64,000 nucleotides of DNA. It comes from Gracilibacillus ureilyticus (lineage in GTDB: Bacteria; Bacillota; Bacilli; Bacillales; Amphibacillaceae). Below the pieces are notes generated by a model. The model was given only the letters and a program-made list of their open reading frames with translations, made no database searches and was not told the DNA's origin. A program made the position numbers and the translations under genes. Location of the stretch: positions 84,979 through 148,978 of the forward strand of contig NZ_FOGL01000009.1 of assembly GCF_900111195.1 (NCBI RefSeq), given 5' to 3'. Position 1 is the first letter of the stretch; each line of letters begins with the position of its first letter. Shown here in pieces: positions 38,010 to 46,199 of the stretch.

Positions 38010-38165
38010 CTACAGTTTTTTTGCATTCGATTCATATACTTCTTTCCATATTAATCGTTTCTGTTCAATTTTCCGGATTTTTCGGCAGGTTAACAATGAT
38101 AAGAAGGTTATCAACGAATATCGTCCTAACTTCGTATCTTCATGGAATTGCTGAATAATCTTCAT
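38010..38165 (-). CDS. Small basic protein, 51 residues, unknown
   Basis: ATG at 38165 behind AGGAGGATATGT. Begins MKIIQQFHED, with a hydrophobic middle (YSLITFLSLLTC) and a Lys/Arg-rich tail (RKIRKIEQKRLIWKEVYES). It sits just upstream of the phosphotransferase gene. I do not recognise it; the ribosome site and spacing suggest a real gene. Confidence 0.6.
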   Translation of the reverse strand: MKIIQQFHEDTKLGRYSLITFLSLLTCRKIRKIEQKRLIWKEVYESNAKKL

Positions 38166-38207
38166 ACATATCCTCCTAAAATACGCATCTTTTCTTCAAG
38201 TTTCATG

Positions 38208-39029
38208 CTAAAAGGAAAAGTCAAATCCAATATAACGAAAATATGATTTAAATCCCAATCTTTCCGCAACAGCAACAGAGGGATCGTTGTCTTCCATACA
38301 ATCCCAGTAAGGAAGCTTTTTATGGATAAAACATTCTTTTACAAAAGTATGAGCAACCTTTTGGGCAAGCTTGTTTCCTTGGTATTTTTCCATTGTTTCG
38401 ATTGCGATGCAATGGACACTGCCTGCAACAAAGTTCGAATAACAGTAGCTGGCAATTTCATTATCGACTATGATGCAAAAACCAATCCCTTTGCTGCAGA
38501 AGTCATCAATGGTTGACCACGATTCCAGTATATTTTCCTTAAGTGTATCCAGGTTTGTAAGATCAACTGATGTCAGGATTCTATTATCCAGTTTCTGTAT
38601 TTTGTATTCCAATTCGATATTTGGTTCCGTTTTGTCCAGGTATTCATAATTTTTCAATGTGTAAACCCTTTGATTCCAATTGCCATGATTACGCTTTTTG
38701 AAAACTTTCTCCAGCGTTGTATTCCAGTCTTTACTGTTTCCGATTGCTTCCATATAATCTAAGTCAACCTTTTTTGCTTCCTCTACAAGAAACTGATCAA
38801 TAAAAGGATCTATATACTGATTAAATTTTTCGTTATGGGGATTGCCAAAAAAGATAAAACCGTCATTATTACCTAGCCAGACCATACCAGAAGTAGGGTT
38901 TGTGTTGTCATCAACAAAAACTCTGCCAGGATTTGTTTGATTAATTACAGAGATTGGCTCTAAATGGGCCTGCCGATTTAACAAGTGTCTGCACAAGTAA
39001 AACTGTTCATTTTTTAATTCAACTATCAT
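38208..39029 (-). CDS. GNAT acetyltransferase of the two-lobed (ZmaR-like) type
   Basis: 273 residues. The C-terminal half is a GNAT fold: FCIIVDNEIASYCYSNFV, then HCIAIETMEKYQGNKLAQKVAHTFV with the acetyl-CoA loop in YQGNKLAQ, and VAERLGFKSYFRYIGF at the end. The N-terminal half has the layout seen in PF12746-type proteins. Function unknown; such enzymes may acetylate antibiotics or small amines. AGGAGG precedes the ATG. Confidence 0.8.
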   Translation of the reverse strand: MIVELKNEQFYLCRHLLNRQAHLEPISVINQTNPGRVFVDDNTNPTSGMVWLGNNDGFIFFGNPHNEKFNQYIDPFIDQFLVEEAKKVDLDYMEAIGNSKDWNTTLEKVFKKRNHGNWNQRVYTLKNYEYLDKTEPNIELEYKIQKLDNRILTSVDLTNLDTLKENILESWSTIDDFCSKGIGFCIIVDNEIASYCYSNFVAGSVHCIAIETMEKYQGNKLAQKVAHTFVKECFIHKKLPYWDCMEDNDPSVAVAERLGFKSYFRYIGFDFSF

Positions 39030-39082
39030 TGGGAAATGCCTCCTATCAATTTGAGGTTCCTTGCAATACTTACCGTTTCATT

Positions 39083-39910
39083 CTAATTCGGGCTAAATCC
39101 TTCCTGACTTACTAAAATCTTTTCTTCTGGAAAAGTCTCTTTCAACTTTTTTACAGCAAGCTGATGTGTCTCTCTGCTGAACCAGTCAGATAACTCTCCC
39201 TGACTGTACAATTCTCTGATTTGGAGTCGCTCTGTTCTTTTTCCGTTGCTGCCATCTCCAGTAAAATAATCATCAATAACAACCCGGTCCACGGTCTCTG
39301 CTATAATTGCTGGAAACTTTGAGGTGAATGGCAATACTGGGGCGATTGCTAATTGGACAGGCAACTCCCGTTCTTTTAACTGCCGGACTGCTTTTAGCCT
39401 TACCGGTATGGGAGGTGCGTGTGGTGAGAACCGTTTACGTACTTCGTCATCATCCGTTTCCACTGTTACACTGATACGCAATTTTGGTTTTAATTTATCA
39501 AATAAATCAATATCCCTTGTAACAAGCGGGCTTCTTGTTTGAACAAATAAAAAATCTGGAGGAACTTCAACCATTCCTTCGAGCAATGATCTTGTTACCC
39601 GTTCTCTGTACTCGATCGGCTGATAGGGATCTGTACTTGATGACATAAAAATCGTTACCTGTTTATTTCTCTTTCGTAAATTACTGATTTCTTTCATGAT
39701 CTTTTCTTTTACCTCTTGTTTCACATCTACCCATGTTCCCCACTCTTCTCTGCGGAACAAACCGACAGGGCTTTGTCTGACATAACAATAGGAACAACCG
39801 AACACACAGCCGACATACGGATTCAGCGTGTGACTATAATCATTTAAAAAACCACTTGTTGGGGTCAAAATTTTCTTCGGTGTTTTATACGTAATGTTTT
39901 TGTTTGACAT
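39083..39910 (-). CDS. SPL-type radical SAM protein
   Basis: 275 residues. The [4Fe-4S] motif CVFGCSYCY (CxxxCxxC) lies near residue 35. SSSTDPYQPIEYRERVTRSLLEGM and FVQTRSPLVTRDIDL follow as in the spore photoproduct lyase-related group; VTVETDDDEVRKRFSPHAP is also typical. It is shorter than SplB and its substrate is unknown. CAGGAGG before the ATG. Confidence 0.88.
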   Translation of the reverse strand: MSNKNITYKTPKKILTPTSGFLNDYSHTLNPYVGCVFGCSYCYVRQSPVGLFRREEWGTWVDVKQEVKEKIMKEISNLRKRNKQVTIFMSSSTDPYQPIEYRERVTRSLLEGMVEVPPDFLFVQTRSPLVTRDIDLFDKLKPKLRISVTVETDDDEVRKRFSPHAPPIPVRLKAVRQLKERELPVQLAIAPVLPFTSKFPAIIAETVDRVVIDDYFTGDGSNGKRTERLQIRELYSQGELSDWFSRETHQLAVKKLKETFPEEKILVSQEGFSPN

Positions 39911-39940
39911 GTTTCCTCCTGATTATGAATTAATAAGAAT

Positions 39941-40511
39941 TTACACATTTACTATCTTCTCTAATTGGTAATTATCCAGAATCAGTTCAGCAAAAGAAGG
40001 TAATCCAAGCTCCCTCCAAATCTCAAACCCTTCCAATTCTTTTATTATACATGGAAATGAACAAAGAGATAACTGTTCCATGTGCAACCAACAGGATGTC
40101 CTCCTCATAAGAATGCTGTTTGATCAGTTTCCTGACTGCCTGATCAAATCTTGCTCTCGCTTCTGATGCAGTTTCTTCGCCAAATAACAGAGTATCCTTT
40201 TCTTCAAAAAAATGTTTCATTAAATCCATCCACTCTGCTTCAGGATATATTTTGCGATTTGTTAATCGGAGGTGTTCGTGAGTGTTGGTCAATTTCTCTA
40301 ACGGCTTTTTATGAAAAGCAGCGACAATTTCCGCCGTTTCAACCGCTTTCGGCTCCGGACTTGTGTAAACTTTACTAAAATGATAGATCGACAGTTTTTC
40401 AGCCAATACCTTCGCTCTATCCTTGCCTTCATTATTTAACACCCATTTATTTGATGGAATATCTGCTTGAATGGTGGGCACAGAGTGTTTGATTAAAATT
40501 AAGCGGTGCAT
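39941..40511 (-). pseudogene. Histidine phosphatase-like gene with a frameshift
   Basis: The intact part (stop at 40023) gives 162 residues starting MHRLILIKHSVP; the usual RHG is KHS, though the catalytic His is kept and a second His lies in LLVAHGTVISLF. The frame ends early at NKRIGRV. Moving one base at TTTT (40040-40043) restores 33 codons (KELEGFEIWRELGLPSFAELI...) that end at 39941 and look like a natural C-terminus. An extra A in an A-tract explains it: a real inactivation, slippage or a sequencing error. Confidence 0.72.
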
Positions 40512-40616
40512 TGAATATTCCCTTTCTCACAATAAATTTAAATAATCCTGCGCATGTTCCAGATTCATAATCTTTGAATCCGTTCTCCCGTTCTTTTCTC
40601 AGTCTGTTCCCTATCA

Positions 40617-41108
40617 TCACTTAGCCTTTACGCTCCTCTCCACTGGGGGCAATTGGTTTTCCTGGATTAAGTCAATACGGGACTTGCTTTTCAAATAATT
40701 TTTTATATGATTCTTAATATTCGGATATAATACTATATCATCAAAATCTTCGATAGAAATCCACTTCACATCAGTCTGATTTGGATCAGGATTAGCTGGA
40801 AATTGAGGGTTCGAGTTCTGATATCGCTTACACTCAAAGTAGAGGCTTAATGAATGAGTATCACCATATTTATAATTATTTAGCTTGGGTTCATATTCAT
40901 ATACAAAAGCAAGAGGGCCAACTTCTACTTCCACATCAGCTTCTTCCTTCGCTTCACGTTTTGCGGCATCCTGAATGGTTTCATTATGCTCTACACCTCC
41001 GCTTGGCAAATTGTAATGAACCCCTTTCTCATCATCAAATTCTATTAAAAGAATCCGGCTGCTCTCAATGATAACGGCCCCTGCACGAACTCTGATTGGA
41101 TAAGACAA
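40617..41108 (-). CDS. Nudix hydrolase
   Basis: 163 residues. The Nudix box is GGVEHNETIQDAAKREAKEEA near 37-57 (GX5EX7REUXEE pattern). The family cleaves nucleoside diphosphates linked to another group; the substrate is not predictable. TTG start at 41108, eight bases after AAAGGAG and directly at the stop of the upstream small membrane gene, so translation is probably coupled. Confidence 0.87.
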   Translation of the reverse strand: MSYPIRVRAGAVIIESSRILLIEFDDEKGVHYNLPSGGVEHNETIQDAAKREAKEEADVEVEVGPLAFVYEYEPKLNNYKYGDTHSLSLYFECKRYQNSNPQFPANPDPNQTDVKWISIEDFDDIVLYPNIKNHIKNYLKSKSRIDLIQENQLPPVERSVKAK

Positions 41109-41408
41109 CTATTCTTCTCCTTTCTTCATTAGGAAAAAGCTAACTAAATAGCACAAACAAGTAGCAGCAAAAATCGCATAAATGCTTGTTGTCAGTAAAA
41201 AGTAGGCACTAATCGGCAAGGACCATATAAATGATATAAAAAGAAATACTCTCTTGTTTTTAATGGAACCGTAAATAGCCATACATGCTGGCAGAAGCAA
41301 TGTAAGCAATGTACGAAAGAATACATCTGCTGCAAAATTATCCGTAATTAAAACGATCCACAGAATCATACTAAGAGTTCCTGCTGTTATTCCGAGCCAT
41401 TTTGCCAT
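41109..41408 (-). CDS. Small membrane protein, 99 residues, unknown
   Basis: Three to four hydrophobic helices with short loops; the C-terminus is KKGEE. It starts behind GGAGGTGG and its stop touches the Nudix start. No family recognised. Confidence 0.68.
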   Translation of the reverse strand: MAKWLGITAGTLSMILWIVLITDNFAADVFFRTLLTLLLPACMAIYGSIKNKRVFLFISFIWSLPISAYFLLTTSIYAIFAATCLCYLVSFFLMKKGEE

Positions 41409-41431
41409 CGTTACTAACCACCTCCATTGTG

Positions 41432-41668
41432 TTACAATTCCCCTTGCTCATCGATTAAAACATCTAAAAGTTCCTGTGGTTTCTCTGATGGCTTTTCCGG
41501 TCTGTATGTAAAGACGAGCCCTAATCCACCTGCTGTTATTCCCGGCAAAACGCTCCATAGGAAGATATTCCAATCATTCATTAATAGCGCTAACAAACCT
41601 ATGAAAATAAGAAACCCGCTAATAATATATACCATAGCGGTAAGAGCATATTTAAGATTTCCTTCCAT
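41432..41668 (-). CDS. Small membrane protein, 78 residues, unknown
   Basis: Begins MEGNLKYALTAMVYI. Two hydrophobic helices (about 8-28 and 33-52), then a soluble acidic tail (RPEKPSEKPQELLDVLIDEQGEL). The ATG at 41668 is placed by GGAGGAAAAGG; the frame is open to 41779 but has no better start. Confidence 0.65.
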   Translation of the reverse strand: MEGNLKYALTAMVYIISGFLIFIGLLALLMNDWNIFLWSVLPGITAGGLGLVFTYRPEKPSEKPQELLDVLIDEQGEL

Positions 41669-41796
41669 CCTTTTCCTCCAATAAAAGAATTTTGATGTAA
41701 GACTTTTAGATGCGGAGAGCTTCTCGTATACCTTATTACATTCTTCAAAAATGACCATTTTTCCTGCAAAATCGATCAAAAATGTAAGAATAATTA

Positions 41797-41880
41797 CTAA
41801 TCATTTTCATTTTGCGTATCCATCATTGCAAAAGCAATAGCAGCTGAAAATATAGCAATGGTTGTTAATACTCCTATCAT
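41797..41880 (-). CDS. Very small membrane protein, 27 residues
   Basis: Begins MIGVLTTIAIF with one hydrophobic helix and ends DTQNEND. The ATG at 41880 lies one base past the stop of the upstream frame and 9 bases after GGAG, so it could be translated by coupling. A start at 41889 would abut the ribosome site. Function unknown. Confidence 0.45.
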   Translation of the reverse strand: MIGVLTTIAIFSAAIAFAMMDTQNEND

Positions 41881-41881
41881 T

Positions 41882-42440
41882 TTATCCATCTCCTTCCTTA
41901 AACAGATATCCGAATTTTTCCCCTTTTGCCAAATCAAGTGTATTTCCGTTGATGGAAACTGTATGATTATCCAGCCACTTCACATCAGCATTTTCCGTTC
42001 TCCGTTCATAATAAATATCTTTTGTAAACCAAAGCGGACCATTGAATTCCGCTCTTATTCCGAATGTTCCAGTTGCACCCTGATCCCACTGATAAAATTC
42101 AATCACATACCTTCCATCAGGAGACTCTGTTGTTAAAAAGATGACTGGCAGAACCTAAAGATTTTCCTACCGAAAGCAAGAAAGCTGCAATAAGCAATCC
42201 ACATATAAGTAAGACTGATAAAATGAGACTTAACCACACTAAGAATATCTTCCGGGAACTTTCTGCTCGCTGCAGACCAATTAAACTTAAGACAAGACCT
42301 GCGAAACTGATCAGTAATAAAACATAGACGGGTGGTGTAATTTCCCACGTGTGCGCAAATGAGGAATAAATACCGTAACAGGAGAGAAGGATACATAAAA
42401 ACAAAAGAAAGAAGGACCACGCTGTATAACTTTTTAGCAA
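41882..42440 (-). pseudogene. DUF5412-like membrane protein split by a frameshift
   Basis: The 5' part (42440 to 42117) encodes about 107 residues with three hydrophobic helices, from a TTG behind GGGGGG. It shifts at AAAAA (42135-42139). The other frame continues TTESPDGRYVIEFYQWDQGATGTFG and runs to 41882 with WLDNHTVSINGNTLDL. Removing one base joins the two into a plausible protein of about 185 residues. The ATT at 42106 is an internal codon and no ribosome site precedes it. Either a decaying gene or an assembly error. Confidence 0.65.
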
Positions 42441-42479
42441 ATCAATCCCCCCGTTTCAATCTTCAAAGCAGTCAGTTAG

Positions 42480-43082
42480 TTAAAGAATCTCCATATCTTT
42501 CAATACCCCTAATTTTACATAATCAATGATTTTCTTCGCTTCTTTCATCGCCCGTTCTCTGCCTACTTCGGATGCAAACCAGTTATCTTTTCTTGTGTTC
42601 CGGTCATTAACAGGGCATAAAGTAAATTCGATCCAATCCGGCATATAGGTTTGTAATGTTAAAGACAATCTTCTCATATGAAAAGCATTTGTCACAACGA
42701 GTAGCCGTTTTACCTTATGCAGTAAAAAATTTCTGTCAAGGACGAGTAATGAAGCAATCACGTTCTCCTTTGTATGAAGAGAGATATCCTCTATCAGGAT
42801 ATCTTCATTCGGAACACCCATATGAACTGCCGCCTGCCTCAGCTGTTCCGCTTCAGTATAGTTGCTGCCAGGCCACCTTCCTCCACCGGAACACAATATT
42901 TTTTGTGCCCGTTTACTTTGATACAGTTCCACCGTCTTCGGCAAGCGGTACTCCACTGCTTTGCTGCTTCCTACGACAAATATGCAGTCACCATCCCTGC
43001 CATCATCCTCTATATCGCCATATAGCAATTTTGTTATCTGTTCGTCTGTCAGGTTAGAAGAATCCAATTGGGAAATAAGCAT
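42480..43082 (-). CDS. YdcF/SanA-type (DUF218) protein
   Basis: 200 residues. CIFVVGSSKAVEYRLPKTVELYQ near the start, then ILCSGGGRWPGSNYTEAEQL and EDISLHTKENVIASLLVL, then LLVVTNAFHMRR. This is the pattern of DUF218 proteins, some of which bind SAM or act in envelope synthesis. No signal peptide. Role unknown. AAAGGAGAG before the ATG. Confidence 0.82.
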   Translation of the reverse strand: MLISQLDSSNLTDEQITKLLYGDIEDDGRDGDCIFVVGSSKAVEYRLPKTVELYQSKRAQKILCSGGGRWPGSNYTEAEQLRQAAVHMGVPNEDILIEDISLHTKENVIASLLVLDRNFLLHKVKRLLVVTNAFHMRRLSLTLQTYMPDWIEFTLCPVNDRNTRKDNWFASEVGRERAMKEAKKIIDYVKLGVLKDMEIL

Positions 43083-43127
43083 CTATAACTCTCCTTTTCC
43101 TCATTCAGATATTTCCGTTCCAGTTTT

Positions 43128-43589
43128 TTACATCGTTTTCTCCCGCTCAAGCCGTTCTTGCCTTCTCCTTAATACCTTATAATCTTTTGAAAAATTCACT
43201 GATACTCCATTTTCCTCAGCAAACTGTTCTAACTGTTCAAAAATCGTATCAGGCTTAAATTGTTGGAGTTGATAGTTTAATCCTTTTTTCATCACTAAGG
43301 TGTTACCGATTAGATACCAGCTAAGCCGCTTTCCTTTGATCTCTTTAATTTGGTCCGGGGTTATTTCCCTGGCATAAATCGTGTATTTGCCGAATACAAC
43401 TGTATAATGGATAATCTTCTCCTCGATGGTGAGCCGGATATTGACAAAAATAGCGGTAGCAAGTGTCATAATTATCAATATAACAAAATAAAGTCTCCCA
43501 TATTCCAGGTGATGCTGATTGCCTAATATAATATAAGAAATCATTAATAGTGATAATGGTACAACTTTCGACTTTCCATAAAACGTCAT
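43128..43589 (-). CDS. Membrane protein with a C-terminal PH-like domain, unknown
   Basis: 153 residues. Two hydrophobic helices in the first 50, then a mostly beta soluble part (IHYTVVFGKYTIYAREITPDQIKEIKGKRL) that resembles bacterial PH-like domains, and a basic C-terminus (RRRQERLEREKTM). AAAAGGATGAG before the ATG at 43589. Not recognised as a named family. Confidence 0.62.
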   Translation of the reverse strand: MTFYGKSKVVPLSLLMISYIILGNQHHLEYGRLYFVILIIMTLATAIFVNIRLTIEEKIIHYTVVFGKYTIYAREITPDQIKEIKGKRLSWYLIGNTLVMKKGLNYQLQQFKPDTIFEQLEQFAEENGVSVNFSKDYKVLRRRQERLEREKTM

Positions 43590-43605
43590 TGACTCATCCT
43601 TTTAT

Positions 43606-44085
43606 TTAAGATTTAGGCAAAATCTTCGCTCCAACTCTGAACAATACCGGAATCATGCTTAACAAAATAACCCCAATAAAAACTGTTGCCAATATAACAC
43701 CAACCCATGATATTTTGTCTGCCTGAACATAGTGATAAATGATATAACTGTTTACAGGTAAATGAAGTAATACACCTGTAACTACTCCCGGGGCATATTG
43801 TTTGAGAATAATTGATGCAATAAGATGGGGGAAAATGGCGTTAAACACCATGGCACCGAGAAATCCAACAAGAATAATGGTGGTGATCATATTGCCCAAT
43901 ACATAATGAAAGAACACTGTAAGGTACGCCATTGAGGTAATGACAATAACCGCAAACAGGAATTCGTTTTGTTTTACCTTTTTTTGAAACTTTCCGGCAT
44001 TTTCTGACCATTTTGGTAACCATAATGCTTCTTCCATGTTGTGTAAAGTGATTGCAAATAAAAATAACAATGTAAGGAAATCCAG
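43606..44085 (-). CDS. HXXEE-domain membrane protein
   Basis: About 159 residues, five hydrophobic helices. LHNMEEALWLPKW near residues 14-26 holds the HxxEE motif that names the family; HLIASI and LLHLPVNSYIIYH add conserved His residues inside the membrane, suggesting a metal site. AGGAGGG lies six bases before a CTG at 44085, in frame with the family-like start (DFLTLLFLFAITLHN), while TTG 44070 has no ribosome site. A rare CTG start is therefore likely. Confidence 0.72.
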   Translation of the reverse strand: MDFLTLLFLFAITLHNMEEALWLPKWSENAGKFQKKVKQNEFLFAVIVITSMAYLTVFFHYVLGNMITTIILVGFLGAMVFNAIFPHLIASIILKQYAPGVVTGVLLHLPVNSYIIYHYVQADKISWVGVILATVFIGVILLSMIPVLFRVGAKILPKS

Positions 44086-44165
44086 TATAATCCCTCCTAA
44101 TTTCTACAATAAACATACCATATTTTAGCATTTTTATAAACCATTTATTTGAAAGGATGATAAAG

Positions 44166-44339
44166 TTGAGACAATTTTTTATGGTTGGCTGTTTGATAAT
44201 TTTCTTCCTCAGTTTACATGTTTTAACATTAAGATGGGAATTTCCGAGCAATGAATCATTTCTTATGTTTGGCTTACCGATGATGATTGGCGGTACTTTC
44301 TTAATTACATATTTATTTAGTGAAAGAAAACGCGGATGA
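44166..44339 (+). CDS. Small membrane protein, about 57 residues
   Basis: Two hydrophobic helices (MVGCLIIFFLSLHVLTL and FGLPMMIGGTFLITYLF) and a basic end (SERKRG). AAAGGA is well spaced to the TTG at 44166; the ATG at 44157 abuts it. Divergent from the HXXEE gene. Function unknown. Confidence 0.6.
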   Translation: MRQFFMVGCLIIFFLSLHVLTLRWEFPSNESFLMFGLPMMIGGTFLITYLFSERKRG

Positions 44340-44516
44340 ATATTTAATTGAGTGACAAATAGACGATTTCCTCAACCTGCAGATACGCTCCCGTTAAGCT
44401 TCTTCCAACTTTTCGTCATCTCCGATACAAAATGTGTAAATATCTTCCTGTTTTTGACCATACGAATCGAACGTATTCAGAGTATGATGAAGTATCAACT
44501 GAAAGGAGGAATTGAA

Positions 44517-44831
44517 ATGGGAACTAACGAAAATAACGGTTTATTCAGAGTAGAAGACTTTGCAATTATTTTAGCAAAAGAAATCAGTAAGTATCACCTT
44601 GAAGCTGAAGCGAAAGCAAAAGCGAAAAGCAGATCAGAAGCTGAAGTAGACAGCGAGATCGAAGGTGAAGTGGAAGGCGAAGTTGAGGGTGAAGTGGAAG
44701 GAACAAACAAAACGTATGTGAAAGCATTTAATGGAAACTCGTTCATCAAACACAGCGGGAATTCCAGATCTTTTGCAGAGTCTGAATCAGAATTGGAAGA
44801 TGATGAAGGGAAAGGTAAACACAAATATTAA
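44517..44831 (+). CDS. Acidic repeat protein with NGNSFIKHSGNS motif (copy 1)
   Basis: 104 residues. N-terminal helix (NGLFRVEDFAIILAKEI), then a run of alternating Ala/Glu/Lys/Ser (AEAKAKAKSRSEAEVDSEIE), four EGEV repeats, and FNGNSFIKHSGNSRSFAESESELED. AAAGGAGG marks the ATG at 44517. Paralogue of the next gene, about 60-70 percent alike by eye; the closing motif recurs in the gene at 45400. No known family. Possibly a spore-surface or stress protein; evidence is only the neighbourhood. Confidence 0.78.
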   Translation: MGTNENNGLFRVEDFAIILAKEISKYHLEAEAKAKAKSRSEAEVDSEIEGEVEGEVEGEVEGTNKTYVKAFNGNSFIKHSGNSRSFAESESELEDDEGKGKHKY

Positions 44832-44980
44832 GTGTTTATCCTGAAAAATGGTGTTGTGGCTTATTATTCAGCCATCCCCTGCATGAACTAGCGAAAAAGA
44901 GTGGGACCATGCTCCACTATGGACTCACTCACGATTAGCAATGAGATAAAATGGTGTATCAGAAAACAGGAGGAATGAAG

Positions 44981-45268
44981 ATGAGTAAAGATGGTAAAAA
45001 CGGAACATTCAGCTTAGAGGATTTTGCGATTATTGTTGCGGAAGAAATTAGAAAATATGAATTAGAGGCTGAAGCAAAAGCGAAATCTAAAAGTAAATCT
45101 GAAGCTGAAGTAGACAGTGAAATTGAGGGCGAAGTGGAAGGTGAAGTAGAAGGTGAAGTAGAAGGTACTAACAAAACACGCGTCGCTGTCTTCAACGGAA
45201 ACTCGTTCGTTAAATATAGCGGTAACTCAAAAGCTTTCTCAGAATCTGAGTCTGAATTAGAAGAATAA
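44981..45268 (+). CDS. Acidic repeat protein with NGNSFVKYSGNS motif (copy 2)
   Basis: 95 residues, tandem paralogue of the gene at 44517. The layout is the same: SLEDFAIIVAEEIRKY helix, EAKAKSKSKSEAEVDSEIE, four EGEV units, then FNGNSFVKYSGNSKAFSESESELEE. The ATG at 44981 follows CAGGAGGA. The DNA repeats under EGEV use mixed GAA/GAG and GGT/GGC codons, so the repeat is kept at the protein level. A terminator follows. Confidence 0.78.
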   Translation: MSKDGKNGTFSLEDFAIIVAEEIRKYELEAEAKAKSKSKSEAEVDSEIEGEVEGEVEGEVEGTNKTRVAVFNGNSFVKYSGNSKAFSESESELEE

Positions 45269-45280
45269 TTGTAGCGTGAG

Positions 45281-45317
45281 AACAGGATCAGGCATTATGC
45301 TCTGATCCTGTTTTTTT
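45281..45317 (+). terminator. Intrinsic terminator
   Basis: AACAGGATCAG-GCATTATGCT-CTGATCCTGTT with TTTTTTT, after acidic repeat copy 2. Confidence 0.92.
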
Positions 45318-45343
45318 ATAATACTAGGGAAAACGAACAGACT

Positions 45344-45368
45344 GAATAGACTTCCGTTACATATAGTA
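45344..45368 (+). promoter_or_regulatory. Possible sigma-K-type promoter
   Basis: CATATAGTA at 45360-45368 fits the sigma-K -10 (CATAnnnTA). About 16 bp before it stands only GACT, a weak -35. It lies 32 bases before the next gene. Confidence 0.35.
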
Positions 45369-45399
45369 CCAATATATTGTAAGTTGAAAGGAGATAATA

Positions 45400-45711
45400 A
45401 TGGAACAAACCGAACAGAACTTAAGAAATACTGTTGATCAAATGGTAAAAGAATCTTTGGATAAGTATTTTAAGGAATTTTGGCAAGCAGAAATTATTAA
45501 TGAAAATGGTAACTCCAGTGTAAAACAAAGCGGAAATGGAATAGTATATGTGGATAATACAGGGATCGCTTATGCCTTTATGCTTTTCTATCAGTATTTT
45601 ATGAAAGATCAGTTAGATAATTCCCAATTCAATCAATTACTGCAAAAGCTGGATAAAGTGATTGTAGATAACAGAAATGAATTTAAAAAGGCAATGCAGG
45701 ATTTAAAATAA
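45400..45711 (+). CDS. Small protein sharing the NGNSxxKxSGN motif (copy 3), coat-like
   Basis: 103 residues. An N-terminal amphipathic helix (VDQMVKESLDKYFKEFWQ), then NENGNSSVKQSGNGIVYVDNTGIAYAFMLFYQYF and a helical C-terminus. The NGNSSVKQSGN motif matches the two acidic repeat proteins upstream but no acidic repeat is present. The VxVDNTxxAYA stretch recalls the CotX/CotV coat-protein pattern, at low confidence. GAAAGGAGA before the ATG. Confidence 0.72.
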   Translation: MEQTEQNLRNTVDQMVKESLDKYFKEFWQAEIINENGNSSVKQSGNGIVYVDNTGIAYAFMLFYQYFMKDQLDNSQFNQLLQKLDKVIVDNRNEFKKAMQDLK

Positions 45712-45773
45712 TATGATGAATAAACAGGAAGCAATCTTCACACTCTAAGGAAAAAGAATGGAGTGTGATAATC

Positions 45774-46088
45774 ATGAGAAAACTGATTTTTGCTGCAGCA
45801 ATAACTGTGATATCATTCGTATTTGCTTCTGCATTCTCTGCTGAAACGAACGAGAATGTTATGCTTACAGATGAACAAAAACAGGAAATTTCGAAAATGC
45901 ACAATGAGGCTATGAATCAAAAAGTGGCGATCATTAACAAGTATGTAGAGTATGGTGTATATTCCGAAGCAAAAGCTGACAAAATGATCGAACATGTGAA
46001 AGCTAAATATGACAAACTTGAAAAAAACGGCTATATTCCAAACTGGGAACGAAAGCCGCATCATTCAAAGCAGCATCAATCAGAATAA
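45774..46088 (+). CDS. YckD-like (DUF2680) secreted protein
   Basis: 104 residues. Signal peptide MRKLIFAAAITVISFVFASAFSA, likely cut near residue 23. Mature part: LTDEQKQEISKMHNEAMNQKVAIINKYVEYGVYSEAKADKMIEHVKAKYDKLEKNGY, the same plan as B. subtilis YckD. Ends in His/Lys-rich KPHHSKQHQ. The ATG at 45774 follows GGAG. Function unknown. Confidence 0.85.
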   Translation: MRKLIFAAAITVISFVFASAFSAETNENVMLTDEQKQEISKMHNEAMNQKVAIINKYVEYGVYSEAKADKMIEHVKAKYDKLEKNGYIPNWERKPHHSKQHQSE

Positions 46089-46133
46089 AGTGAGACTCTG
46101 CTCCCTGGAGGCATCACTGCTCTGTTAAAAACA

Positions 46134-46187
46134 AAAAAGGCCGAACGAATCCGAATGTAATTATTCGGCTCAACGTTCGGCCTTTTT
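46134..46187. terminator. Bidirectional terminator
   Basis: AAAAAGGCCGAACG ... CGTTCGGCCTTTTT with an inner CCGAAT/ATTCGG hairpin. Ends both the YckD-like gene and the pseudaminic acid operon. Confidence 0.93.
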
Positions 46188-46199
46188 AACTTATAAAGA

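Noticed and set aside
42133..42420. 95-residue minus-strand frame MVLLSFVFMYP...
   Set aside because: Shadow of the frameshifted DUF5412-like gene; the real frame has the ribosome site and the membrane-helix pattern.
43841..44251. 136-residue minus-strand frame
   Set aside because: Shadow of the HXXEE membrane protein in another frame and runs past its start region.
44640..45170. Repeated GAAGTGGAAGG-type units as a possible CRISPR or tandem DNA repeat
   Set aside because: The units lie in frame inside two genes and encode EGEV; there are no spacers and codons vary, so it is a protein repeat.
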